Positions 7,719-12,927 of a DNA stretch of 16,401 nucleotides are shown here, one piece after another; the stretch's first letter is position 1, and each line of letters opens with the position of its first letter. Source of the DNA: an uncultured Eubacteriales bacterium (GTDB lineage: Bacteria > Bacillota > Clostridia > Oscillospirales > Oscillospiraceae). The notes under the pieces are model-generated. The model did not search any database. It was not told the origin of the DNA and saw only the letters and a program-made list of their open reading frames with translations. Made by a program: the position numbers and the translations under genes. The stretch spans positions 1 through 16,401 of the forward strand of contig UQGJ01000062.1 in NCBI GenBank assembly GCA_900540545.1, in the 5' to 3' direction.

Positions 7719-8102
7719 TTACTTCTCTTCTTTCACGGCAATGGCTTCGATCTCCACTTTGGCCCCCTTGGGCAGGGCCGACACGGCGAAGCAGGAGCGG
7801 GCGGGGAAGGGCGCGGGGAAGGCGGCGGCGTAGACCTCGTTGACGGCGGCGAAATCACCCATGTCCGCCAGGAAGATGGTGGTCTTTACCACCCCGGCCA
7901 TGGAGCTTCCGGCCGCCTCCAGGATGGCGCCGACGTTGGCCAGGGACTGCCTGGCCTGGTCGGCCGCGGCCTCGGGCATGGCGCCGGTGGCGGGTTCGAT
8001 GGGCAGCTGGCCGGACACAAAGACCATGCCCTGGCCCACCACCCCCTGGGAGTACGGCCCGATGGCCGCGGGCGCCCGCTGGGTCGATACTTGCTCTTTC
8101 AT
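7719..8102 (-). CDS. ridA: RidA family reactive intermediate (enamine/imine) deaminase
   Basis: A 127-residue protein that hydrolyses 2-aminoacrylate and similar enamine/imine intermediates released by PLP enzymes, protecting other PLP enzymes from damage. The start is the ATG at 8102, five bases after GAGGAGG; an earlier in-frame ATG at 8132 is next to the promoter and has no ribosome site. The sequence has the family pattern 'P-A-A-I-G-P-Y-S-Q-G', 'V-F-V-S-G-Q-L-P', 'V-V-K-T-T-I-F-L-A-D' and 'F-P-A-R-S-C-F-A-V'; R102 is the conserved substrate-binding arginine and the glutamates in 'V-E-I-E-A-I-A' (118, 120) line the active site. It is the first gene of the operon with the NhaC-like antiporter and the PatB/MalY lyase, a coherent pairing because the lyase makes the substrate RidA removes. 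Confidence 0.95.
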   Translation of the reverse strand: MKEQVSTQRAPAAIGPYSQGVVGQGMVFVSGQLPIEPATGAMPEAAADQARQSLANVGAILEAAGSSMAGVVKTTIFLADMGDFAAVNEVYAAAFPAPFPARSCFAVSALPKGAKVEIEAIAVKEEK

Positions 8103-8136
8103 TTTCTCACCTCCTCGATAATCTTTTTTCATATTG

Positions 8137-8166
8137 ATTATAATTTATCATGTCGGTTCTTGTCAA
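8137..8166 (-). promoter_or_regulatory. Promoter of the ridA-antiporter-patB operon
   Basis: On the minus strand TTGACA (8166-8161) and TATAAT (8142-8137) are both perfect consensus hexamers with an 18-bp spacer, 34 bases upstream of the ridA start. The -35 box lies in the AT-rich region shared with the divergent regulator gene, so a regulator bound there could control both directions. Confidence 0.85.
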
Positions 8167-8252
8167 TAGAGAATAACAAAATATTTTCATGATTGCATTT
8201 TTTAGTCATATGTAATAAACTAAGGGGAAAGAAAGCGGAAAGCTGGGATAGG

Positions 8253-8915
8253 ATGAGTTATCGCGCCATCTTGGAACGCTATATCCCCATGGTGGATTTT
8301 ATCAGCCAAATCTGCGGGACCAACTATGAGGTCATCCTCCACGATGTGTCCGAGCCGGAGTGCTCGGTGGTGGCCATCCACAACGGCCACCTCAGCGGGC
8401 GCAAGGTGGGGGACCCCATGACCGAGCTGGCCCGGGGTCTGGTCCGGGACCGGGTCTACGTGGACAAGGACTTCATCGCCAACTACGAGGGCCGCACCCG
8501 AAACGGGAAGCAGTTCGTCTCCTCCACCTACTTCCTCAAGGAACAGGGCGAGCTGGTGGGCCTCATCTGCATCAACCACGACGTGTCCGACCTCTGCTCC
8601 ATCTCCCACCACCTGGGCAACCTGATGCGGGCCTTCGCCGTGCCGGGCAGCGTGTCCGGCTCCGGGGACGGCTATACCGAGGACCTGGACGGCTCCATCG
8701 ACCACCTGTCCTCCAGTCTCATCCACAGCACGGTGGCCAGCCAGGGGGTCCTCCCCGCCCGCATGACGCCTGCGGAAAAGCTGGAGGTCGTCCGGGCCCT
8801 GGAGCACCAGGGCGTCTTTGCCACCAAGGGTTCCGTGGGCCAGGCGGCCCAGGAGCTGGGCATCTCCGAGCCCACGGTCTACCGCTACCTGCGGCAGGTC
8901 CGGCGGGAGAGCTGA
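8253..8915 (+). CDS. YheO/DauR-type transcriptional regulator (PAS-like domain plus HTH)
   Basis: A 220-residue predicted DNA-binding regulator. Residues ~5-115 match the YheO-like PAS domain ('YIPMVDFISQICGTNYEVILHD', then 'G-R-K-V-G-D-P-M-T-E' and 'L-V-G-L-I-C-I-N-H-D'), and residues ~170-215 form the C-terminal HTH ('SVGQAAQELGISEPTVYRYL'). The start chosen is ATG 8253, preceded by GGGATAGG, a weak ribosome site; in-frame codons further upstream lie in an AT-rich leader. Relatives include DauR, which controls D-arginine catabolism in enteric bacteria. It is divergent from ridA with a ~150-bp promoter region, so it most likely controls the ridA-antiporter-lyase operon in response to a small molecule, probably an amino-acid-like ligand. 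Family is firm; ligand and sign of control are unknown. Confidence 0.88.
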   Translation: MSYRAILERYIPMVDFISQICGTNYEVILHDVSEPECSVVAIHNGHLSGRKVGDPMTELARGLVRDRVYVDKDFIANYEGRTRNGKQFVSSTYFLKEQGELVGLICINHDVSDLCSISHHLGNLMRAFAVPGSVSGSGDGYTEDLDGSIDHLSSSLIHSTVASQGVLPARMTPAEKLEVVRALEHQGVFATKGSVGQAAQELGISEPTVYRYLRQVRRES

Positions 8916-8922
8916 AAACATG

Positions 8923-8962
8923 AACAGGGACGGCTGCGGTATGTTCCGCAGCCGTCCCTGTT
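8923..8962. terminator. Hairpin between the YheO-type regulator and the HAD gene
   Basis: Arms AACAGGGACGGCTGCGG (8923-8939) and its perfect complement (8946-8962) form a 17-bp stem with a TATGTT loop, followed by TTTTC on the plus strand. It begins 7 bases after the regulator stop codon and ends 11 bases from the HAD stop codon, so it serves converging genes. Confidence 0.85.
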
Positions 8963-8973
8963 TTCATGCTTCT

Positions 8974-9786
8974 CTACCCCAGCACGTACCGCTCCACCGC
9001 CAGGGCGATGCCGTCGCTCTCGTTGTCAGCGGTCTCGTACCGGGCCGCGGCTTTGGCCGGGGCGACGGCGTTGCCCATGGCGAAGGACCAGCCCGCCCAG
9101 TCCAGCATCTGCCGGTCGTTGTCCCCGTCCCCGAAGGCCATGACCTGCCCGGGGGCGACCCCCAGCCGGGCGCAGAGGGCGGCCAGGGCGCTCCCCTTGT
9201 CCACATCCGCCCGGCACAGCTCTGCGCCGTGGGCCGACACGCTGGCCCGAAGGCCGCCCAGGTCCCCGGCCAGCCGGAGCACCTTCTCCCGGCCCTCCGC
9301 GTCCAGGCCCTCCAGGTCCACCTTCTCCAGCCGCCGTCCCGTCAGGGCCTGGGGCAGGCTGTCCACCTGGGTCACGAAGGTCCGGCGGAGCCGCCAGAAC
9401 TCCTCCGGGCGCTGTTCGGGCAGCAGCCAGTGCCGCCGGGCGATGTAGACCCGCCCCTCGCAGTAGACCTCCATGGGGAGGTCCAGCCCGTCCAGCCCCC
9501 GCAGGAAGGCCAGGGACGTCTCCGGCCCCATGGCCCGCTCCTCCAGCCGCTCCCCTGTCTCCCGGTCCCAGACCGCCGCGCCGCTGGCCGTCACCAGATA
9601 GCGCACTCCGCCCAGGACGTCCGCGGCCTCCTCCATCATCAGCTTGGCCCGGCCGCTGGCCAGGACCAGATGGACGCCCCGGTCCGCCGCCTCCCGCAGG
9701 GCCGTCAGGGTCCGGGGCGATATGGTGCGGTGGTCGTCCCGGAACAACGTTCCGTCCATATCCATAGCAATAAGCTTAATGTCCAT
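8974..9786 (-). CDS. Cof-type HAD-superfamily phosphatase
   Basis: A 270-residue cytosolic HAD hydrolase, probably a sugar-phosphate or nucleotide phosphatase. Start is ATG 9786, six bases after GGAGG. Motif I is 'A-M-D-M-D-G-T-L-F' with the nucleophile D9 and acid/base D11; motif II is 'L-V-L-A-S-G-R'; motif III is the lysine in 'V-D-K-G-S-A-L'; motif IV is 'A-F-G-D-G-D-N-D'. The insert between motifs II and III is the C2-type cap of the Cof/YidA group, and total length is normal. It has its own promoter behind the terminator of the upstream sugar operon, so it is probably not co-transcribed with that operon despite the same strand. Substrate cannot be deduced. Confidence 0.92.
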   Translation of the reverse strand: MDIKLIAMDMDGTLFRDDHRTISPRTLTALREAADRGVHLVLASGRAKLMMEEAADVLGGVRYLVTASGAAVWDRETGERLEERAMGPETSLAFLRGLDGLDLPMEVYCEGRVYIARRHWLLPEQRPEEFWRLRRTFVTQVDSLPQALTGRRLEKVDLEGLDAEGREKVLRLAGDLGGLRASVSAHGAELCRADVDKGSALAALCARLGVAPGQVMAFGDGDNDRQMLDWAGWSFAMGNAVAPAKAAARYETADNESDGIALAVERYVLG

Positions 9787-9829
9787 ACCGGGCCTCCATT
9801 TTTCCTGTCCGAATCGAAATACAGATTGG

Positions 9830-9858
9830 ATTTTACCATATCCGGCCCCGGGGCACAA
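9830..9858 (-). promoter_or_regulatory. Promoter of the HAD phosphatase gene
   Basis: On the minus strand TTGTGC (9858-9853) and TAAAAT (9835-9830) are separated by 17 bp, 43 bases upstream of the HAD start codon and just after the terminator of the upstream operon. A modest match to consensus, supported by position. Confidence 0.6.
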
Positions 9859-9867
9859 CCCGCGATA

Positions 9868-9905
9868 CAAAAAGCGCGCCCCAGGCCAGATGGTCTGGGG
9901 CGCGC
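9868..9905 (-). terminator. Rho-independent terminator of the kinase-isomerase-mutarotase operon
   Basis: Arms GCGCGCCCCAG (9874-9884) and CTGGGGCGCGC (9895-9905) form an 11-bp GC-rich stem whose loop can pair further. On the minus strand the stem is followed by CTTTTTG. It lies 25 bases after the stop of the RbsD/FucU gene. Confidence 0.9.
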
Positions 9906-9930
9906 CTTGTTCCGTTTCTTCCCGGTCTGT

Positions 9931-10338
9931 TTACGCCACGCCCACGGTGAGCAGCAGGTTGGCGAAGGTCCGGCCCTCCCCGGTGGAGACGGCCAGACGG
10001 ACCGCAGGGACGCAGCAGGCGTCATAGAACGCATAGCGCCCCAGCTTTTCCATGGGCACGCCGGGGAGCATGGCGGAAAATTCCCCGAAAATCTCCGGAG
10101 TGGAGCCGTCCTCGGGCTGCATGACCTCCATCTTTTCGAAGTTGCAGACCGACTGGAGGGCCTCCAGAACCTCGGTGACGGTGGGCAGGCCGGGGGTCAC
10201 GCCCAGGTAGACCTTCTCCGCCTGGCCGGACTTGGCGGCCAGGGGATAGTTCCCGTCGGCGATGAGGACCTTGTCCCCGTGGCCGCACAGGGAGAGGACC
10301 CGCAGCAGGTCCGGGTGGATACACTTCCCCGTCATCAT
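9931..10338 (-). CDS. RbsD/FucU-family sugar mutarotase, FucU-like
   Basis: A 135-residue protein that would interconvert sugar anomers so that kinases and isomerases receive the right form. 'H-P-D-L-L-R-V-L', 'G-H-G-D-K-V-L-I-A-D-G-N-Y-P' (catalytic His20) and 'Y-A-F-Y-D' match the family; the GHGD and AD-N-(F/Y)-P wording and the C-terminal 'F-A-N-L-L-L-T-V-G-V' are closer to L-fucose mutarotase FucU than to ribose pyranase RbsD. Two adjacent ATG codons (10338, 10335) are possible starts; GAAGGGGAG lies upstream within the end of the isomerase gene, whose stop is only 3 bases before the ATG. It is the last gene of the operon and is followed by a strong terminator. Family is firm; sugar is unknown. 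Confidence 0.9.
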   Translation of the reverse strand: MMTGKCIHPDLLRVLSLCGHGDKVLIADGNYPLAAKSGQAEKVYLGVTPGLPTVTEVLEALQSVCNFEKMEVMQPEDGSTPEIFGEFSAMLPGVPMEKLGRYAFYDACCVPAVRLAVSTGEGRTFANLLLTVGVA

Positions 10339-10341
10339 GGT

Positions 10342-10953
10342 CTACCGCTCCCCTTCCCGCAGCCGGCCCAGGGCCCCGCCGGGGTGACAGCGCACATACT
10401 GGGCGGGGTCCTGGCCGCAGTCGGTCTGAAGGGCCACGGACAGGGCCTGGAGGGTCAATAGCTCGGCCAGGATGGAGTTCCGGGGGGCCCGGTTCAGAGG
10501 GCCGCCCTCCTCCCTCACCCCGGCGAAGAGGTGGACGTCGCTCTGTCCAGCCAGCCAGGAGGCAGGATTGCCGGTGACGCCGATGACCTTGCAGCCGTTG
10601 CTCTTCACGGCCAGGACGGTGGCCTTCAGCTCGGCGGTCTCCCCGGAGTTGGAGATGGCGATGACCACGTCTCCCGCCACCAGCTGGCCGCAGGAGCCGT
10701 GGACAGCCTCGGTGCCGTGGAGGAAGTAGGTGGGGGTGCCGGTGGAGGACAACAGGGAGGCCATGTAGGCCGCCACGTGCCCCGGCTTGCCAATGCCGGT
10801 GATGTGGACCCGGTTCCCCCGCCGCTGGGCCGTCTGGATCAGGGCCACGGCGTCCTCATAGGCGGCGGCGTCCAGGCCGTCCAAAAAGGTGTTGTATTCG
10901 GTTTTGGCGGAGCCCAGGAACTGGTCCACCGCCTGACGGCTTTCAGGTTTCAA
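10342..10953 (-). CDS. SIS-domain sugar-phosphate isomerase (KdsD/GutQ-like, without CBS domains)
   Basis: A 203-residue single SIS domain protein. 'GIGKPGHVAAYMASLLSSTG' (phosphosugar loop), 'H-G-T-E-A-V-H-G' and 'A-I-S-N-S-G-E-T-A-E-L' match arabinose-5-phosphate isomerases such as KdsD and GutQ, but the tandem CBS domains of those ~320-residue enzymes are absent and the protein ends 'H-P-G-G-A-L-G-R-L-R-E-G-E-R', where they would begin. The start is a TTG at 10953 served by GGAGGA that lies inside the last codons of the kinase gene; the two genes overlap by 11 bases. Co-transcription with a ribokinase-like kinase and a FucU-like mutarotase suggests aldose/ketose interconversion of a phosphorylated pentose or similar sugar. 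The precise substrate is inference. Confidence 0.85.
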   Translation of the reverse strand: MKPESRQAVDQFLGSAKTEYNTFLDGLDAAAYEDAVALIQTAQRRGNRVHITGIGKPGHVAAYMASLLSSTGTPTYFLHGTEAVHGSCGQLVAGDVVIAISNSGETAELKATVLAVKSNGCKVIGVTGNPASWLAGQSDVHLFAGVREEGGPLNRAPRNSILAELLTLQALSVALQTDCGQDPAQYVRCHPGGALGRLREGER

Positions 10954-11965
10954 TGTCCGCTCCTCCTTCTTTCAGCGCATCCAGCTCTCTGGGGTCGAAG
11001 CCGTCGTACCCCCGCTCGGTGAGCAGAGCCTGGACCTCGGCCACAGTGGGCAGGCTGGGCATGGCCCCCATGCGGGAGACGGTGATGGCGGCGGCGTGGC
11101 TGGCGAAGGCCAGGGCCTCCCCCTGGAGCAGCCCGGCGCACAGGCCGGTGCAGAAAGCGGCCACAAAGGAGTCCCCCGCCGCCGTGGGGTCGGCCACGTG
11201 GGGCATCCTCACGCAGGCGGTCTGGTGTATCCCGTCCTTTCCCGCCACGATGGAGCCGTTCTCCCCCAGGGTGATGATGAGGTGCTCCACGCCCTTTTCC
11301 CGAAAGGCGGCGGACACGGCGCGGACGTCCTCCAGGTTCACCCCGGTTTCGTCGGCCCGGAGGGGGTGCCCCGCGATGAGGGCGGCCTCGTGCTCATTGG
11401 GGGACAGGTACGTGGCGCAGGCCAGAAGCTTGGGGGAGATGGGGGCGGCCGGGGCCGGGTTCACCATGACGGGGACCCCGGCGTCGTGGGACCAGCCCGC
11501 CACGGCCTCGATGACCTCCATGGGCAGCTCGAACTGCATCATCACCAGGTCGTAGCGCCCGATCGCCTCCCGCAGCCAGGCCACGTCCTCCACCGTCAGG
11601 GTGAAGTTGGCGCCGGGGCAGACTGTGATACGGTTCTGGGCCCCGTGCTCCGTCACCTCCAGGAGGATATGGCCCACGCCGGAGGACTCGCGTGGGTCCA
11701 CGGTGACGTGGGACACGTCCACCCCAGCCTCCCGGGCGGTGCCGGTCATGATTTGACCGAAGGCGTCGTCCCCCACCCGGCCCACCATGGTGACGTGGGC
11801 CCCCAGGCGGGCGCACTGGACGGCCTGATTGGCCCCCTTGCCGCCGGGGGCGGTGGTGAAGCTCAGGCCGACGACGGTCTCGCCGGAATTGGGGGCCCGC
11901 CGGGTGGACGCGATCAGGTCCATCATAAAGGAGCCCACCACCAAAATCTTGGGTCGTTTCAGCAT
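10943..11965 (-). CDS. Ribokinase-like PfkB-family sugar kinase
   Basis: A 340-residue kinase that would phosphorylate a sugar, most likely ribose or a related pentose, with ATP. The N-terminal 'G-S-F-M-M-D-L' and 'G-G-K-G-A-N-Q-A-V-Q' (41-50) bind the sugar as in ribokinase; 'M-V-N-P-A-P-A' is a ribokinase signature; the C-terminal 'D-P-T-A-A-G-D-S-F' carries the anion hole and catalytic base D265. The protein is ~30 residues longer than typical ribokinase owing to a C-terminal tail ('L-T-E-R-G-Y-D-G-F-D...'). Start is ATG 11965, with GGGGAGGA 7 bases upstream. It is the first gene of a three-gene operon with a consensus-like promoter just upstream, divergent from the YhcH-type gene. PfkB family is firm; ribose specificity is likely but not proven. 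Confidence 0.88.
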   Translation of the reverse strand: MLKRPKILVVGSFMMDLIASTRRAPNSGETVVGLSFTTAPGGKGANQAVQCARLGAHVTMVGRVGDDAFGQIMTGTAREAGVDVSHVTVDPRESSGVGHILLEVTEHGAQNRITVCPGANFTLTVEDVAWLREAIGRYDLVMMQFELPMEVIEAVAGWSHDAGVPVMVNPAPAAPISPKLLACATYLSPNEHEAALIAGHPLRADETGVNLEDVRAVSAAFREKGVEHLIITLGENGSIVAGKDGIHQTACVRMPHVADPTAAGDSFVAAFCTGLCAGLLQGEALAFASHAAAITVSRMGAMPSLPTVAEVQALLTERGYDGFDPRELDALKEGGADIET

Positions 11966-12004
11966 GCAGCATTCCTCCCCGCCGTGTTTTGGTTGATCGC
12001 CAAG

Positions 12005-12033
12005 ATTATACTACAATATTTTTATTTATTCAA
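12005..12033 (-). promoter_or_regulatory. Promoter of the sugar kinase operon
   Basis: On the minus strand TTGAAT (12033-12028) and a perfect TATAAT (12010-12005) are 17 bp apart, 39 bases upstream of the kinase ATG, in an AT-rich island between GC-rich genes. Confidence 0.85.
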
Positions 12034-12048
12034 GTATTGTCGGACAAT
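12014..12048. promoter_or_regulatory. Two overlapping dyads at the sugar operon promoter (candidate operators)
   Basis: ACAATATTT (12014-12022) and AAGTATTGT (12032-12040) form a 9-bp inverted repeat, 8 of 9 matching, with a 9-bp gap and overlap the -35 region. Immediately beside it ATTGTC-G-GACAAT (12036-12048) is a perfect 6-1-6 palindrome. Their position suits a repressor binding site. No regulator gene for this operon is in the window, so the binding protein is unknown. Confidence 0.5.
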
Positions 12049-12150
12049 TTTTGGCTTGCAGGATTTTCCCCTCCGCCGTTCTTCGGCCACGCGCTGTCCA
12101 GAGACGTATGGCCACCTTCGGAATTTGTCATTCGTCCGGCGGGATAGCAG

Positions 12151-12179
12151 TTGCGCCCCGGGCCCCGGCCCGTTATAAT
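12151..12179 (+). promoter_or_regulatory. Promoter of the YhcH/YiaL-type gene
   Basis: TTGCGC (12151-12156) and a perfect TATAAT (12174-12179) are separated by a very GC-rich 17-bp spacer. The predicted transcript would start near 12186, so the in-frame ATG at 12178, which lies inside the -10 box, cannot be the start codon; this supports the GTG at 12205. Confidence 0.8.
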
Positions 12180-12204
12180 GGAGAGCGAAAGGAAGTGGCG
12201 CACC

Positions 12205-12657
12205 GTGATCTACGATACATTGGACAATATCCATCTCTACGCCGGACTGCAGCCGGAGGTGGTCCAGGGCCTCCGCTATCTGGCCGAAACCGACTTCTCC
12301 CAGCGCCCCGACGGGCGGCAGGAGCTGGCCGGGGACGATCTCTTCGCCAACCTCATGCACTATGAGACCAAGGCGGCCAACGATACCCCGGAGGCCCACC
12401 GGGAGTACATCGACATCCAGTACCTCGTCGAGGGCGAGGAGCTGGTGGGGGTGGCCCCCCTGTCCGCCATGACCGGGGTGGCCGAGGCCCACCCGGAGCG
12501 GGACCTGTGGCTCTACCACGGCCCCACCCAGCCCCTCACCATCGGCAAGGGCCGGTTCCTGGTCCTCTGGCCCAACGACGCCCACGCCCCCGGCATCGCC
12601 GTGGACGGCGTCCCGGCCCACTGCCGCAAGTGCGTGGTCAAGGTCCGGGTCAAATAA
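12205..12657 (+). CDS. YhcH/YjgK/YiaL family protein (cupin-like sugar-binding protein)
   Basis: A 150-residue protein, the usual length of the family. Start is GTG 12205 after AAAGGAAGTG, giving 'M-I-Y-D-T-L-D-N-I'. Conserved features are 'H-Y-E-T-K', 'E-A-H-R-E-Y-I-D-I-Q-Y-L-V-E-G-E-E', and 'F-L-V-L-W-P-N-D-A-H-A-P-G' followed by 'R-K-C-V-V-K-V', which supply the metal-binding histidines and acidic residues of the beta-barrel. Relatives (YhcH, YiaL, EbgC) occur with sialic acid, pentulose and beta-galactoside genes and are thought to assist anomer or epimer handling; the exact reaction is unsettled. It is monocistronic between its own promoter and a strong terminator, and divergent from the sugar kinase operon, so it probably belongs to the same sugar pathway. 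Confidence 0.9.
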   Translation: MIYDTLDNIHLYAGLQPEVVQGLRYLAETDFSQRPDGRQELAGDDLFANLMHYETKAANDTPEAHREYIDIQYLVEGEELVGVAPLSAMTGVAEAHPERDLWLYHGPTQPLTIGKGRFLVLWPNDAHAPGIAVDGVPAHCRKCVVKVRVK

Positions 12658-12661
12658 CCGC

Positions 12662-12703
12662 AAAAGAGCGCCCACCCCGCAAGCGGGGTGGGCGTTCTTT
12701 TTT
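12662..12703 (+). terminator. Rho-independent terminator of the YhcH-type gene
   Basis: CGCCCACCCCGC (12669-12680) pairs with GCGGGGTGGGCG (12683-12694), AA loop, and the stem extends outward through the flanking A- and T-rich ends with one G:T pair. It is followed by CTTTTTT on the plus strand and starts 4 bases after the stop codon. Confidence 0.95.
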
Positions 12704-12711
12704 GCATCGGC

Positions 12712-12861
12712 ACGTCCGGGCGCCGGTACAGATTATATTGGCTGGCAAAACATATGAGCCGTTGCGTTTCCATCGGTGCAAACAAGCCGCCATTGGTGGA
12801 AGCGTTTTTGAATCGGCCTTATGCCCATTGCCAGTCGGCACGGGCGGCTGATAGCCGCCCG
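12712..12861 (+). repeat. Intergenic repeat, copy 1
   Basis: This ~150-bp stretch between two converging genes matches the gene-free region at the right end of the window (15985-16214) in the same orientation. Shared landmarks are ACGTCCGGGCG, GGCAAAAC, GTTGCGTTT, CGGTGC, GCCGCCATTGGT, AAGCGTTTT and TTTGAATCGG. Over the 56 bases starting at GTTGCGTTT I count about 86% identity by eye. It ends in a hairpin with 9-bp arms (12841-12849 and 12853-12861, GAT loop). No coding capacity is convincing. It is probably a dispersed non-coding repeat of the host genome. Confidence 0.75.
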
Positions 12862-12887
12862 TTACCCCCGTCCCGCCCGCAGGCAAC

Positions 12888-12912
12888 ATTCTGCATTTCT
12901 GCATTCTGCATT
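12888..12912. repeat. Short tandem repeat ATTCTGC x3
   Basis: Units ATTCTGC, ATTTCTGC and ATTCTGC followed by ATTA lie next to the end of feoB. A simple-sequence tract, too short to assign a role. Confidence 0.7.
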
Positions 12913-12927
12913 ATCGCCGTCCTCCCC

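Noticed and set aside
12151..12204. An earlier ATG (12178) or TTG (12151) as start of the YhcH-type gene.
   Set aside because: Both lie within the promoter hexamers; the GTG at 12205 has a ribosome site and gives the family's normal N-terminus.
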